Of a stretch of 64,000 bases of DNA, positions 46,315 to 53,787 are shown piece by piece; position 1 is the first letter of the stretch, and each line of letters begins with the position of its first letter. The DNA is taken from NCBI RefSeq assembly GCF_003399765.1, contig NZ_NFZV01000022.1, positions 1 to 64,000 on the forward strand, read 5' to 3'. The position numbers were made by a program, and so were the translations under genes. The notes under the pieces were generated by a model. That model did no database searches and was not told where the DNA came from. It was given only the letters and a program-made list of their open reading frames with translations. This stretch comes from Alkalilimnicola ehrlichii (lineage in GTDB: Bacteria; Pseudomonadota; Gammaproteobacteria; Nitrococcales; AK92).

Positions 46315-47526
46315 TCAGGGGATGCCGTCAATCTGCGGCGGCACTACGAACTCGCAGGCCGCTCGTTCCGCGTCGATCCTGCCAAAGCCGAATTGATCGT
46401 CACGCCCCGGGACACCCAGGTTGTCGGCGGTCCAGGCAAGTAAACGTCGGAGGGTGACGTTGTCCGTATAGCGATGGGCTCCCAAGGCGACGGCCGCCGC
46501 GCCGGCCACGTGAGGACAAGCCATACTAGTCCCGCTCAAGGTTCCATACTGGCCCTCGGGCAGAGTGGAGAGCACGTTTACCCCTGGGGCGCACAACTCC
46601 ACCTCCGGGCCGCGACAACTGAAGCTTGCGAGCGTGTTGGCGCTGTCGATGGCGGACACCGCGATCACCGAGTCGAAACGCGCCGGAGACTCCACAGGGC
46701 CGGCGCTATTACCCGCGGCCCCGACCAGCAGGACACCTCGCTGCCAAGCGAGATCGCACATCGCCCGCAGCGCCATCGGAGCGGAGCTTCCCCCCAGGCT
46801 CATATTGGCGATGTGAATATCGTTGTTGATGCACCACTCGAGCCCAGCGATCAGGTAGCTCCAGTTCCCGCTGCCCGAGCGGGATAGTACCTTGACCGCA
46901 TAAAGGTAGGCTGCGGGTGCAACGCCCACCACCCCGGCGCCATTCAGCGCCGCTGCGATCGTGCCTGCGCAATGGGTGCCGTGGCCGTTATAGTCCATCG
47001 ACTGGCTTTCGTCCGTCACCAGGCTGACGCCGCCGCGGTAGTTGGCGGCTAGGTCCGGGTGATCGCCGTCGATCCCGGTATCCAGTACCGCCACCTTAAC
47101 CGCTTTGCCCCGGCTGCACTCCCAGGCCCGCGGCGCCTTGACCCTGGAAATGCCCCAAGGGACGGTTTCCGTTTCCTGGGCGGATTGCTCCTCATAGTGC
47201 AGCGCCTCCTCTAACCTCGTCGGCATCGCGTAGCAGAGCCCGTCCTCTTCCACCGCGGCTACGTTCTGGTTGGCCTTGAGGGCGTTGATCTCGTCGTCGG
47301 TAAGCGTCGCTGCTACGATGGGCGCGGCATACTCGTTGATATCTAGCGCGAGCCGGTCTGGCGGGACCGCCGTCGGTAGCTGGTCGCGACGCTGAAGCGC
47401 CCCGACATCGACGAATTCCAGCCTCGCCTTGACGTCATCCTGAACGATCTCTCGCTTGTCCTTCGATTGCTCGGAACGTTGGTCCTTCGGCTTGAAAGTG
47501 ATCAGAACCTTCTTCCGCTCGGCCAT
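46315..47526 (-). CDS. Subtilase-family serine protease with I9-type propeptide
   Basis: A 403-residue protein. The N-terminus (VLITFKPKDQ, residues about 5-90) is a propeptide-like I9 domain. The S8 triad is complete: Asp in VAVLDTGIDGDHPDL, His in NGHGTHCAGT, Ser in LSGTSMACPHVAG. No signal peptide is visible, so it may be intracellular or leave by another route. The start codon is supported by AAGGAG (upstream of ATG 47526). A separate I9-like protein lies downstream. Confidence 0.9.
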   Translation of the reverse strand: MAERKKVLITFKPKDQRSEQSKDKREIVQDDVKARLEFVDVGALQRRDQLPTAVPPDRLALDINEYAAPIVAATLTDDEINALKANQNVAAVEEDGLCYAMPTRLEEALHYEEQSAQETETVPWGISRVKAPRAWECSRGKAVKVAVLDTGIDGDHPDLAANYRGGVSLVTDESQSMDYNGHGTHCAGTIAAALNGAGVVGVAPAAYLYAVKVLSRSGSGNWSYLIAGLEWCINNDIHIANMSLGGSSAPMALRAMCDLAWQRGVLLVGAAGNSAGPVESPARFDSVIAVSAIDSANTLASFSCRGPEVELCAPGVNVLSTLPEGQYGTLSGTSMACPHVAGAAAVALGAHRYTDNVTLRRLLAWTADNLGVPGRDDQFGFGRIDAERAACEFVVPPQIDGIP

Positions 47527-47976
47527 GTGCTCGCTCCTTAAGAGGTCATAGTGGCAAAGTCGGCACCGTTTGTTTCCCGCTTGCCTTCACACGTGTCGAC
47601 AGCCCTAACAGGCTGCTGGCAGTGTCCATTCATGGACTTTTCCGGCTCGCGGCCCCCGCTGCATGACCGTGTGCCTACCATGGATAAAGCATTTCCGCGT
47701 CGGTCCATCCGCACGCCTATTGCGCCGACTCCCGAAACACGTTCTGCCGTAATGCTGAAAATACAATTGTGCTTCCAGTCGGTAAGGACAACCGGCAGAA
47801 TTAAGCGATAAGCGCAAGGTGAATGAGTCAGCAAGCCTGGAATGGGTTGAGGCGTAGCCGGAATTCAGGGGACAGTTATTCAATTCAGCAGGAGCTTGAG
47901 GTGACGTGTCAGGAGTTTATTCAACCGTGGGCATGAGCCCGCCAGCGTTAGGGCTCGGTATATTGGGGGTAATTTT
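47527..47976. other. Stretch without a gene
   Basis: No supported frame. A short piece GAATTCAGGGGACAGTTATT near 47860 looks like a remnant of RAYT-type palindromes, and GCGTTAGGGC at 47945 is attC-like. Otherwise nothing was recognised. Confidence 0.3.
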
Positions 47977-48399
47977 ATGGGCGAAGCGATCTACTGGTAC
48001 GCAGTAGCTTCCGTGTTGTTGTTCTTTAAGATGTTCGCGGTTTCTGCGTACCAGGGGTTTTACCGAATAGGAAAAATGACGTTCAAAACCCCGGAGGACG
48101 CCGCATTCGTTGGCCGCGCTGCGGCCGGTGAAGAGTTGCCCCAGGTTCAACGGGCTGCGCGGGCGTGGCTGAATGATCTGGAGAATATTCCCATCTTCCT
48201 CGCGCTTGGTGTCGCCTATGTATGGGTGGGGGCTTCGCCGGGCGCTGCAGCATGGCTCTTTCTCACGTTCACGGGCGCGCGGTACCTCCACACGGTGTTT
48301 TACCTGAGTGGTCTCCAGCCCTGGCGTACCGTTGCGTATGCTGTTGGTGTAGTGTGTCTGTTCGGCATGTCCGTCCAGATCATCTTGGCGCTGCCCTAA
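47977..48399 (+). CDS. MAPEG-family membrane protein
   Basis: A 140-residue protein with four predicted helices (VASVLLFFKMFAVSAYQGFY first, then PIFLALGVAYVWVGA). VGRAAAGEELPQVQRAARAWLNDLENIP matches the conserved MAPEG loop with Glu/Asn for glutathione. Members act in glutathione and eicosanoid metabolism; bacterial ones may detoxify. Ribosome site GGGGGT. Flanked by attC-like pieces, so possibly a cassette. Confidence 0.9.
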   Translation: MGEAIYWYAVASVLLFFKMFAVSAYQGFYRIGKMTFKTPEDAAFVGRAAAGEELPQVQRAARAWLNDLENIPIFLALGVAYVWVGASPGAAAWLFLTFTGARYLHTVFYLSGLQPWRTVAYAVGVVCLFGMSVQIILALP

Positions 48400-48465
48400 C
48401 TTCAAGTTGCAGCCGGCGGCTGCGTCGCAGCCGCGGCTCATGGCCAGCGTGAGCGAGCGAACTGC
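48396..48465 (+). repeat. attC-like site, incomplete
   Basis: CCCTAACTTCAAG then GGCGGCTGCG/CGCAGCCGCGG as inverted arms. A clear right R-box is missing (CAGCGTGAGC). Confidence 0.4.
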
Positions 48466-48467
48466 CC

Positions 48468-49283
48468 TTACGGGAAATTGGCGGGTTCAGCCTCGTAGGC
48501 TTTATGGAGCAAGTTGATGAATGCTTCCGCTTCCGTGATAACTTTTGAAGCAAAGGCAGTGACTGGAATACCGGGTGTCCATGAATTCATAACTGCGGCG
48601 CCAGACAGCTCCCCAAGACGTTCGAAGGTGATGGCTTCATGGCGCTGCGGGATATCAAGGCGTTTCAATTGTCGCTGAATTATACCCATCATGGTGCCTT
48701 TCAGCATGGTAGCTTTTGGCCAGATAACCGTTCCATTATCCCAAAAGACAAGGTTCCATATTGTGGCCTCGCTTAAGCATCCATGGCTATCCACGAAGGC
48801 TGCGTCGTCGAATCCTTGCCGTATGGCTTGATGAAGATAGTAGGTCTTGCCGGCTTCACCGACATGTTTAATGGCAGCCAGAGGTCTCTCATGATTCACA
48901 GTGTTCAGCCTCAGCGGACCTTTGGGCCCGTCGGATGGGGCTCCTGTACGGACAAGTACGGCAGGTTCTACATTCATGCTATTTGCAGTGAATTCTCCAG
49001 CGGGTGAGAATACGGTGACGGTCAATGACTGATCTTCCTTTCCTTCTTCAATGGCCGTTTTGATGTAGAACCGTAACTTTTCGTCGGATGGTGCCCTACC
49101 AAAAAATTCTAGGGATGCCTTGCGCAGGCGGTCAAGATGGAGATCCAGCCCTTTGATCTTACTGTGCCTTACCTGCATTGCTGTGAAGTGTGCAAACCCA
49201 GCAAAAGCCAGGGCGCTCAGTTCGGAAAGGGTGGCCGGGTGTCCATTGATGCGTGCTTGGTAAGCGTTCGGTTGTGTCGCCAT
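48468..49283 (-). CDS. Aminotransferase class IV (branched-chain/D-amino-acid type)
   Basis: A 271-residue PLP-enzyme-like protein. IKHVGEAGKTYYLHQAI and CLSEATIWNLVFWDN match the class IV fold (Lys for PLP in the first, the conserved Glu in the second). Possible activities are branched-chain aminotransferase, aminodeoxychorismate lyase (PabC) or D-amino-acid transaminase; none is settled. The gene is divergent from a MerR gene and its promoter has a MerR-like spacing. Confidence 0.8.
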   Translation of the reverse strand: MATQPNAYQARINGHPATLSELSALAFAGFAHFTAMQVRHSKIKGLDLHLDRLRKASLEFFGRAPSDEKLRFYIKTAIEEGKEDQSLTVTVFSPAGEFTANSMNVEPAVLVRTGAPSDGPKGPLRLNTVNHERPLAAIKHVGEAGKTYYLHQAIRQGFDDAAFVDSHGCLSEATIWNLVFWDNGTVIWPKATMLKGTMMGIIQRQLKRLDIPQRHEAITFERLGELSGAAVMNSWTPGIPVTAFASKVITEAEAFINLLHKAYEAEPANFP

Positions 49284-49325
49284 GGCATTAGCTCCTGATT
49301 GAAAAATAAATATAGAGGAGCTACT

Positions 49326-49357
49326 ACTCTAAACTCTTACAGCGCTGTTAGAGTCAA
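49326..49357 (-). promoter_or_regulatory. MerR-type promoter and operator for the aminotransferase gene
   Basis: On the minus strand TTGACT and TAGAGT are separated by 20 bases, the long spacer of MerR-controlled promoters. Within it is the near-perfect dyad CTCTTACAGC/GCTGTTAGAG (49334-49353). Such promoters are unwound by MerR-family activators. The MerR gene starts 12 bp away. Confidence 0.65.
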
Positions 49358-49368
49358 GGGGGGATGAG

Positions 49369-49722
49369 ATGAAAATAGGTGAACTGTCCAAACGCACGGG
49401 CGTGAGTATTCGAATGCTCCGCTACTATGAAACTGAAGGACTGCTGAAGCCGAAGTACACCACAAGTGGGTATCGTGATTATGCTCCTGATGAAGTGCAA
49501 ACGGTCGAACGTATCAAGCTTCTTGGCGCAGCAGGTATGACTCTCGCAACAATTCGGCAGTTCTTACCTTGTGTGAGAGGGGAGGGGCTTGCTTTCGAGC
49601 CCTGCGATGAGCTACGTAATGTCTTGCACGAGCAAATCCGCCTTGCCGACCAGAAAATGACGAAAATAGCTCAGAGCCGGAAGGTTCTAGAGAGTTTTCT
49701 GTACGAAATTGAGCAAGCTTGA
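49369..49722 (+). CDS. MerR-family transcriptional regulator
   Basis: A 117-residue protein with the MerR start (KIGELSKRTGVSIRMLRYYE), the wing (GYRDYAPDEV), and a dimerisation helix ending in a coil. Sensor Cys are present (FLPCVRG, FEPCDEL), but no standard metal motif. Ribosome site GGGGGG. Short length suggests a simple activator of the divergent aminotransferase gene. Confidence 0.9.
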   Translation: MKIGELSKRTGVSIRMLRYYETEGLLKPKYTTSGYRDYAPDEVQTVERIKLLGAAGMTLATIRQFLPCVRGEGLAFEPCDELRNVLHEQIRLADQKMTKIAQSRKVLESFLYEIEQA

Positions 49723-49812
49723 AAGGCTACCTCTACCGTCTGGTTGATCAAGTTTTAATTTATAAGTGCAGCGGTATTTTTCAGTTTAGCCTCCTGTTCG
49801 GTTTAACTGTAG

Positions 49813-49886
49813 TCAGCTAACACTTTATTGCACCAGAGAAACGATTCGCTAGCGCTCGCCATTTTCCGGTGAGCAACGCGTTAGGT
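49813..49886 (+). repeat. attC-like recombination site
   Basis: CAGCTAACACTT to CGCGTTAGGT, with arms GCGCTCGCC/GGTGAGC. Well formed, followed by a cassette gene at 49896. Confidence 0.75.
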
Positions 49887-49895
49887 TTATAAAAT

Positions 49896-50273
49896 ATGGA
49901 ACCACAGCGTTATTTTGCAGAAGGGATGGATGAGGTGCGGCGTTCTGTGCCGGACCAGGTCTTCTCCATAATCTTCGACGTCCGTCCGTTTGATGAGAGC
50001 GCTGATTGTGTTGGCGCGTTCGCGCTTTGCTGGATCAGTGCCGACACGCTTCTTGAGGCAGAGCGGATCGCGGTTGCACGCTTGTTTGACGACGGATGGA
50101 GACCCGTTCGGTTCGAGGAGTATAGGCTTGTATCTGCGGATTCTGACAAGTATGGCGAGGAAGGCTACACGGCAGAAGAAATTGACTCCGTGCTAGCGAA
50201 TGTGGCCATGGCCCAAAAGGATGGCTATTACTCTGTGCTGTATAAGTACTCGTCAGAGGACGAAGAGCATTGA
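49896..50273 (+). CDS. Hypothetical protein, cassette gene
   Basis: A 125-residue acidic protein. Starts MEPQRYFAEGMDEVRRS; no recognised family, no membrane helix. Placed ten bases after an attC-like end. Ends in SSEDEEH. Confidence 0.5.
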   Translation: MEPQRYFAEGMDEVRRSVPDQVFSIIFDVRPFDESADCVGAFALCWISADTLLEAERIAVARLFDDGWRPVRFEEYRLVSADSDKYGEEGYTAEEIDSVLANVAMAQKDGYYSVLYKYSSEDEEH

Positions 50274-50425
50274 GCTCATGCATCTCGATGGTGTTGCCGA
50301 AAACATGGACAGCTGCCGAGAGCGAATCACGAGGACACCCATCCCACGGAAGGAGCCGCCTTACGGGGGCTGCTCCCGTACGTACCCAAGGCCAGCGGCT
50401 TGACTAAACTCTTGGAAGTGGGACC

Positions 50426-50560
50426 ATGGTCTTAGCACGGCGGCTCAACAACAGACCTAATAATAAGCTGGGATGGAAAACGTCGCGCGAAGTCATGGGC
50501 AAATCAAAAGAGGGGCTGCACTTCGGGATTAAATCCGGGTGCTATAACTATACCGTTTGA
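50426..50560 (+). mobile_element. IS30-family transposase 3' remnant
   Basis: A frame reading MVLARRLNNRPNNKLGWKT then SREVM matches the C-terminal RPRKTLGWKTP region of IS30-type transposases. The rest of the gene is absent and no terminal repeat was found. Confidence 0.5.
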
Positions 50561-50581
50561 ACAGCGATTGGGGGGATGGAC

Positions 50582-51040
50582 ATGAAAATTGACGGAGGGG
50601 CAAGCTACCTGCTCGCCAACCAGCAAGTGAACCGCGCGGCGCACACGGAGACTAAGGCACCGGCCTTCGACGCTCTGCTAACCGAGGAGGTTGCGCGCAG
50701 TGCGCCGGCATCCTCGAGCCTGCGCGAAACGGTCGAGATCGAACGCCGCGATTTCACGAGCATGAACCGGCAGGAGCTGCGCGACTGGATGAACGACCAG
50801 CTTCGCAGTGGGGAAATGACGGTCGAGGAATCGCAGGCGTTCCTTGGCTGGACTGTCGATGTTCGGATCGACACCAACGGCCGGGCTATCAGCCATGACG
50901 GCGACTACACCACGCGCTTCAACTTCCTTGAGCTGGCGAGCGGCAACAGGGACTTTTACCTGCAACGCGGCGATTTGGACATGGCCCAAAGGATTCAGGA
51001 TGCTTTGGACCGCATGGAGCGGTTCTCTAGGTCGACATAA
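50582..51040 (+). CDS. Hypothetical protein
   Basis: A 152-residue protein with no signal peptide. Acidic and helical with SMNRQELRDWMNDQLRSG and RDFYLQRGDLDMAQRIQ. The start ATG 50582 has a GGGGGG site; ATG 50576 is also possible. No family recognised. It may belong to the next region rather than to a cassette. Confidence 0.5.
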   Translation: MKIDGGASYLLANQQVNRAAHTETKAPAFDALLTEEVARSAPASSSLRETVEIERRDFTSMNRQELRDWMNDQLRSGEMTVEESQAFLGWTVDVRIDTNGRAISHDGDYTTRFNFLELASGNRDFYLQRGDLDMAQRIQDALDRMERFSRST

Positions 51041-51107
51041 TGCGGTTCGACGCCCGCATATGAAAAAGCCGGGTTCCCGGTCCCGCTTTTTTCATATGCC
51101 CGTCAGG

Positions 51108-51698
51108 TCAGGGTAAGATGTTGATGGACGTCGACATGGTGTTCCACGGGCTGTTCGTCGACGTGTTCTGGTACTGGAACTGGCCTGGAACGGAGCGGCC
51201 GTCGAGGTTGTAGTAGCGCACGAAGGCAACAACGGTCTGGCCCGGCGAGCAGGGAGCGAGGCCGCCGCCGAATTGTTCGCACCAAAGCTCCACATCGTAG
51301 GCGCTGCCCAACTGCCCGCTTTGATACCGCGCGATAGGGTTGCTGCCATAGCCGACCTCGATAACGGCTACGCGGAAGGTCGGCCCGCCGTGGCCGCAAC
51401 TTGTTGCGAACGTGCCCGGCGAGGGGAACACTTCCCAACTGCCGCCGCCGCAATTCGTTGAGTAGACGCCGAGCACCCACATGTCCGTCAGCGGTGGTGC
51501 CGGTTGGCGCGGTGCCAGTTCTTCCTTGCGCGCCTCGAAGTCGGCCGCGGTTTCAAGCGGAGGGATTGCGATGAGTGCTTCGACCGGCGTAACTGTGTCC
51601 TGGCCGGCTGGTGCTGGCGGTGGCTCGTCTTGCGCCGAAACGTTGAACGCAAATGCAAAGGTCAGCAACAGCCCGAATAATGATTGCTTGATCTTTAT
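51108..51698 (-). CDS. Exported hypothetical protein with unusual start codon
   Basis: About 196 residues. A signal peptide (KIKQSLFGLLLTFAFAFNVSA-Q) is only complete if translation starts at the ATA at 51698-51696, which follows a strong site GGGGGAAG. The nearest standard start (TTG 51668) gives a peptide too short to be exported. ATA is very rare, so an ATG-to-ATA change or a sequence error is likely. The mature part is Pro-rich, then beta-rich with paired Cys (STNCGGG, SCGHGG, WCEQFGG, PCSPGQ). Confidence 0.55.
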   Translation of the reverse strand: MKIKQSLFGLLLTFAFAFNVSAQDEPPPAPAGQDTVTPVEALIAIPPLETAADFEARKEELAPRQPAPPLTDMWVLGVYSTNCGGGSWEVFPSPGTFATSCGHGGPTFRVAVIEVGYGSNPIARYQSGQLGSAYDVELWCEQFGGGLAPCSPGQTVVAFVRYYNLDGRSVPGQFQYQNTSTNSPWNTMSTSINILP

Positions 51699-52118
51699 GG
51701 CACTTCCCCCAGAACAGAAAAATAGGTACTTGGAAAAAATCCGCTATAACATTGCGGTAAAAGGGGTGGGGTTGTCTTGTGTATTGATTAATTAAATAAA
51801 CTGAAAATAAATGCTCTTGTCTTCATGGCATTTCCCCTGCAACGATGTATAGCTCGCAGGGAAAAAATCATCCCTGCCTTGAAAGTATAGCCAAGATTTC
51901 AGCTTCCAGAAGATGGCCGATTCGAGGTGGGTTTAAAATGGAAAGGTTTAATTTTATAATTTTCTACATTTACTGTTATCCCCTGTCTTAGGGGAAATAT
52001 TTATGTGCGCTAGGGAAAGCCTGGTCTTTTGGGAGCAGCAGCGAGACGCTGGTGTGAAATGACGTAAGGGATCTGGTGGGTAGGTAATCCTACCCGGCAA
52101 AGGCTATCCACCAGCTTA
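51699..52118. other. AT-rich stretch without a gene
   Basis: AT-rich (for example 51721-51820 and 51940-52000). No supported frame. A hairpin GGTAGGTAATCCTACC lies at about 52080-52095. It may include a promoter for the secreted protein gene, but no clear boxes were seen. Confidence 0.3.
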
Positions 52119-52188
52119 CCAAGCTAACATTAGCGTGAAGCCAACGGCGCTAAGGGCGCTGCGGCTCACGCTGGGTATTATGAGTCTA
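52119..52188 (+). repeat. attC-like site
   Basis: AAGCTAACATTAGCGTG, GGCGCTAAGGGCGCTG and GGGTATTATGAG. The inverted arms GCGCTAAGGGCGC are clear. The right R-box is degenerate. Confidence 0.55.
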
Positions 52189-52192
52189 AGGA

Positions 52193-52543
52193 ATGAGCAG
52201 AGTCTGGAGAGAAATTGCTGACCCCAAAAAGCACCGCGACTTCATGAGCTCGTTTACCGAGGGCGGTATACCAGTTGAGAAAAGTAGAGATAATCTGGTA
52301 AGCAAATGGGTCTATTTAGCTCACGTCTGCAATTTCACGTTCCAGTTTGTTAGTCTGGATCAGGTGCGTGAATGCAAAGCTTATTTTGAGCAAAAGACGC
52401 ACCCTAGCACCCGAGGCCCACATCCACCCTGGGAACACTATTGGCACCCCTGGTACTGCAAGCTGCCAAAAGGAATAAACAAAGGGGTCAAACGCCAAAA
52501 GGTTGTCAAAGTCCTCAATGAGATTCTCGCCAAGTGGGGTTAG
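52193..52543 (+). CDS. Hypothetical protein, cassette gene
   Basis: A 116-residue basic protein with aromatic-rich HPPWEHYWHPWYCKLP. No recognised family. It starts five bases after the attC-like end. Confidence 0.5.
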   Translation: MSRVWREIADPKKHRDFMSSFTEGGIPVEKSRDNLVSKWVYLAHVCNFTFQFVSLDQVRECKAYFEQKTHPSTRGPHPPWEHYWHPWYCKLPKGINKGVKRQKVVKVLNEILAKWG

Positions 52544-52568
52544 CCACCCATCACAAATCAAGCAAACC

Positions 52569-52840
52569 GTGTGTGTTAGGCATGGCGCCCGACTTGTCGG
52601 GTGAAAGTTCCGATATCAGGTATTCGCAGAGCCGAAGGTTAGCGAAAGGGCAAGGACAAACCTGTGAGGGGGTGTCTGGAGGGTGCCCAACACCAGATTG
52701 CGGGTGTCGAACAGGAGCTGGGTATGAAGTGTGGCGTCTTGGGGCCTTCCAGTCGACGGGTGCTAGGAATACGCTTATGCGTACATGCAAAGGTACCGGA
52801 GGAGGTCCGTATGCGCCGCGTGAGTAGATGCCGATGCGGC
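52569..52840 (+). ncRNA. Group II intron-like 5' remnant in cassette region
   Basis: GTGTGTTAGGCATGG, GTCGGGTGAAAGTTCCGA, GGCAAGGACAAACC and GTGTCTGGAGG resemble in order the 5' half (domain I) of group IIC introns, which are known to insert at attC sites. No reverse transcriptase or domain V was seen, so it would be truncated. The 3' boundary is not known. A match to a covariance model was not made. Confidence 0.4.
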
Positions 52841-52850
52841 GGAGCGGCGA
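52808..52850. repeat. Fragment similar to AraC gene at 44139-44181
   Basis: ATGCGCCGCGTGAGTAGAT and GCCGATGCGGCGGA are close to the coding piece of the regulator at 43860-44333 (PPHRYLLTRRI). It suggests mosaic recombination. Confidence 0.55.
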
Positions 52851-52970
52851 AGGCTGCGTAGTGCTGTGCTTGGTTAGCCCTAATTCTCGGGGGCATACTT
52901 TGTGGTCATAGGCCGCCAATATATGCCTGAGTCTTTTAGTTCGGAATAACAATATTTTGTTACTGCCCGA
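52845..52970. repeat. Repeat C, copy 2
   Basis: Matches 45718-45845. It includes the attC-like piece CGAAGGCTGCGTAG and GCTTGGTTAGCC. Confidence 0.8.
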
Positions 52971-53068
52971 CCTTCTTCTATCTCTGAAAAGCGCGAAGAA
53001 TATACCTTTCCGTAAACCCGAGGACATATATAGGCGGCTCTTGGCTTTTGGGGCGTGCGGTTACCCAT
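52880..53068 (-). CDS. Small conserved cassette protein (C2)
   Basis: A 62-residue frame; MGNRTPQKPRAAYICPRVYG to KDSGIYWRPMTTKYAPEN. The C-terminal 30 residues match the copy at 45754-45915, the rest does not. No motif recognised. Conserved duplicates with different N-termini suggest the common C-terminal part is under selection or is a frame read through a mobile repeat. Confidence 0.45.
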   Translation of the reverse strand: MGNRTPQKPRAAYICPRVYGKVYSSRFSEIEEGRAVTKYCYSELKDSGIYWRPMTTKYAPEN

Positions 53069-53124
53069 TACCGCATGGTGTCGATGTGCCTGCGTGGACA
53101 GGATCCCGTCTCGCCCCGATCGGC

Positions 53125-53774
53125 TCAGCGATTTAATCCGGTCTGGATGCGCAGCTCTACGCGCCGGAAATCCCGCAAACAGTGCCGCAGGTCATCGTCT
53201 GGACAATGGGCGGTGTCTGCCTGCCGGGCATGGCTATCGCCATGGGCATGCAGGGTCACCGCCTGGGTCGGCACGCCCTGGGTGAGCAGCCAGTCGCGCA
53301 CGGCTTCGGCGCGGCGGCGGGAAAGCTGTTGGTTGTAGCCGGGATTGCCGAGGTGGTCGGCATGGCCGTCGAGTTCCACAGACAGGGTGTTCAGTGCGTT
53401 CTCGGGAACGGTGGCGAAGGCCTGTGTCAGCGCCGCCTGTGCCTCGGTGTCCAGCGTGTCAGCATCGAAGCCGAAGTACAGCGTCACGGTTAGCGGTGCC
53501 CAGTCGATCGCCGGCTCCGTCTCGGCAACAGCCGGTTTGGGGGGAGTGCCGGTTCGAGTACTTCCGGCGGCACGCCAGCAATGGCCACGTCGCATTCAGG
53601 TACGGCATGGGCTGGGCGCCAATCATTGGTGCGCCAGCAGCGGCCCTGGCGGTCACGCAGCAGTTCGCCGTCGGCGCCGGTGCGATAGCCGGGCCAGGGG
53701 GCATCGGCCAGCGGCGTCTGTGCACAGGCGCTGAGTGCGAGTAAGGCACAGCCGGTGAGAAGGATACGTCGCAT
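53125..53774 (-). CDS. OmpA-family lipoprotein (frameshifted)
   Basis: About 217 residues if one C is added in the C6 run near 53540-53548. The N-terminus is a lipoprotein signal (LLTGCALLALSACAQ). The C-terminal OmpA-like peptidoglycan-binding domain is seen in VTLYFGFDADTLDTEAQAAL, VELDGHADHLGN and LSRRRAEAVRDWLLTQG. A single-base loss in the linker (VLEPALPP to KPAVAETEP) breaks it. It lies 13 bp after the autotransporter gene, so the two may form an envelope operon. Confidence 0.78.
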
Positions 53775-53787
53775 ACCGGGGTCTCCG

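Noticed and set aside
29090-53000. Complete integron with integrase
   Set aside because: No tyrosine recombinase gene is visible on either strand in the window.
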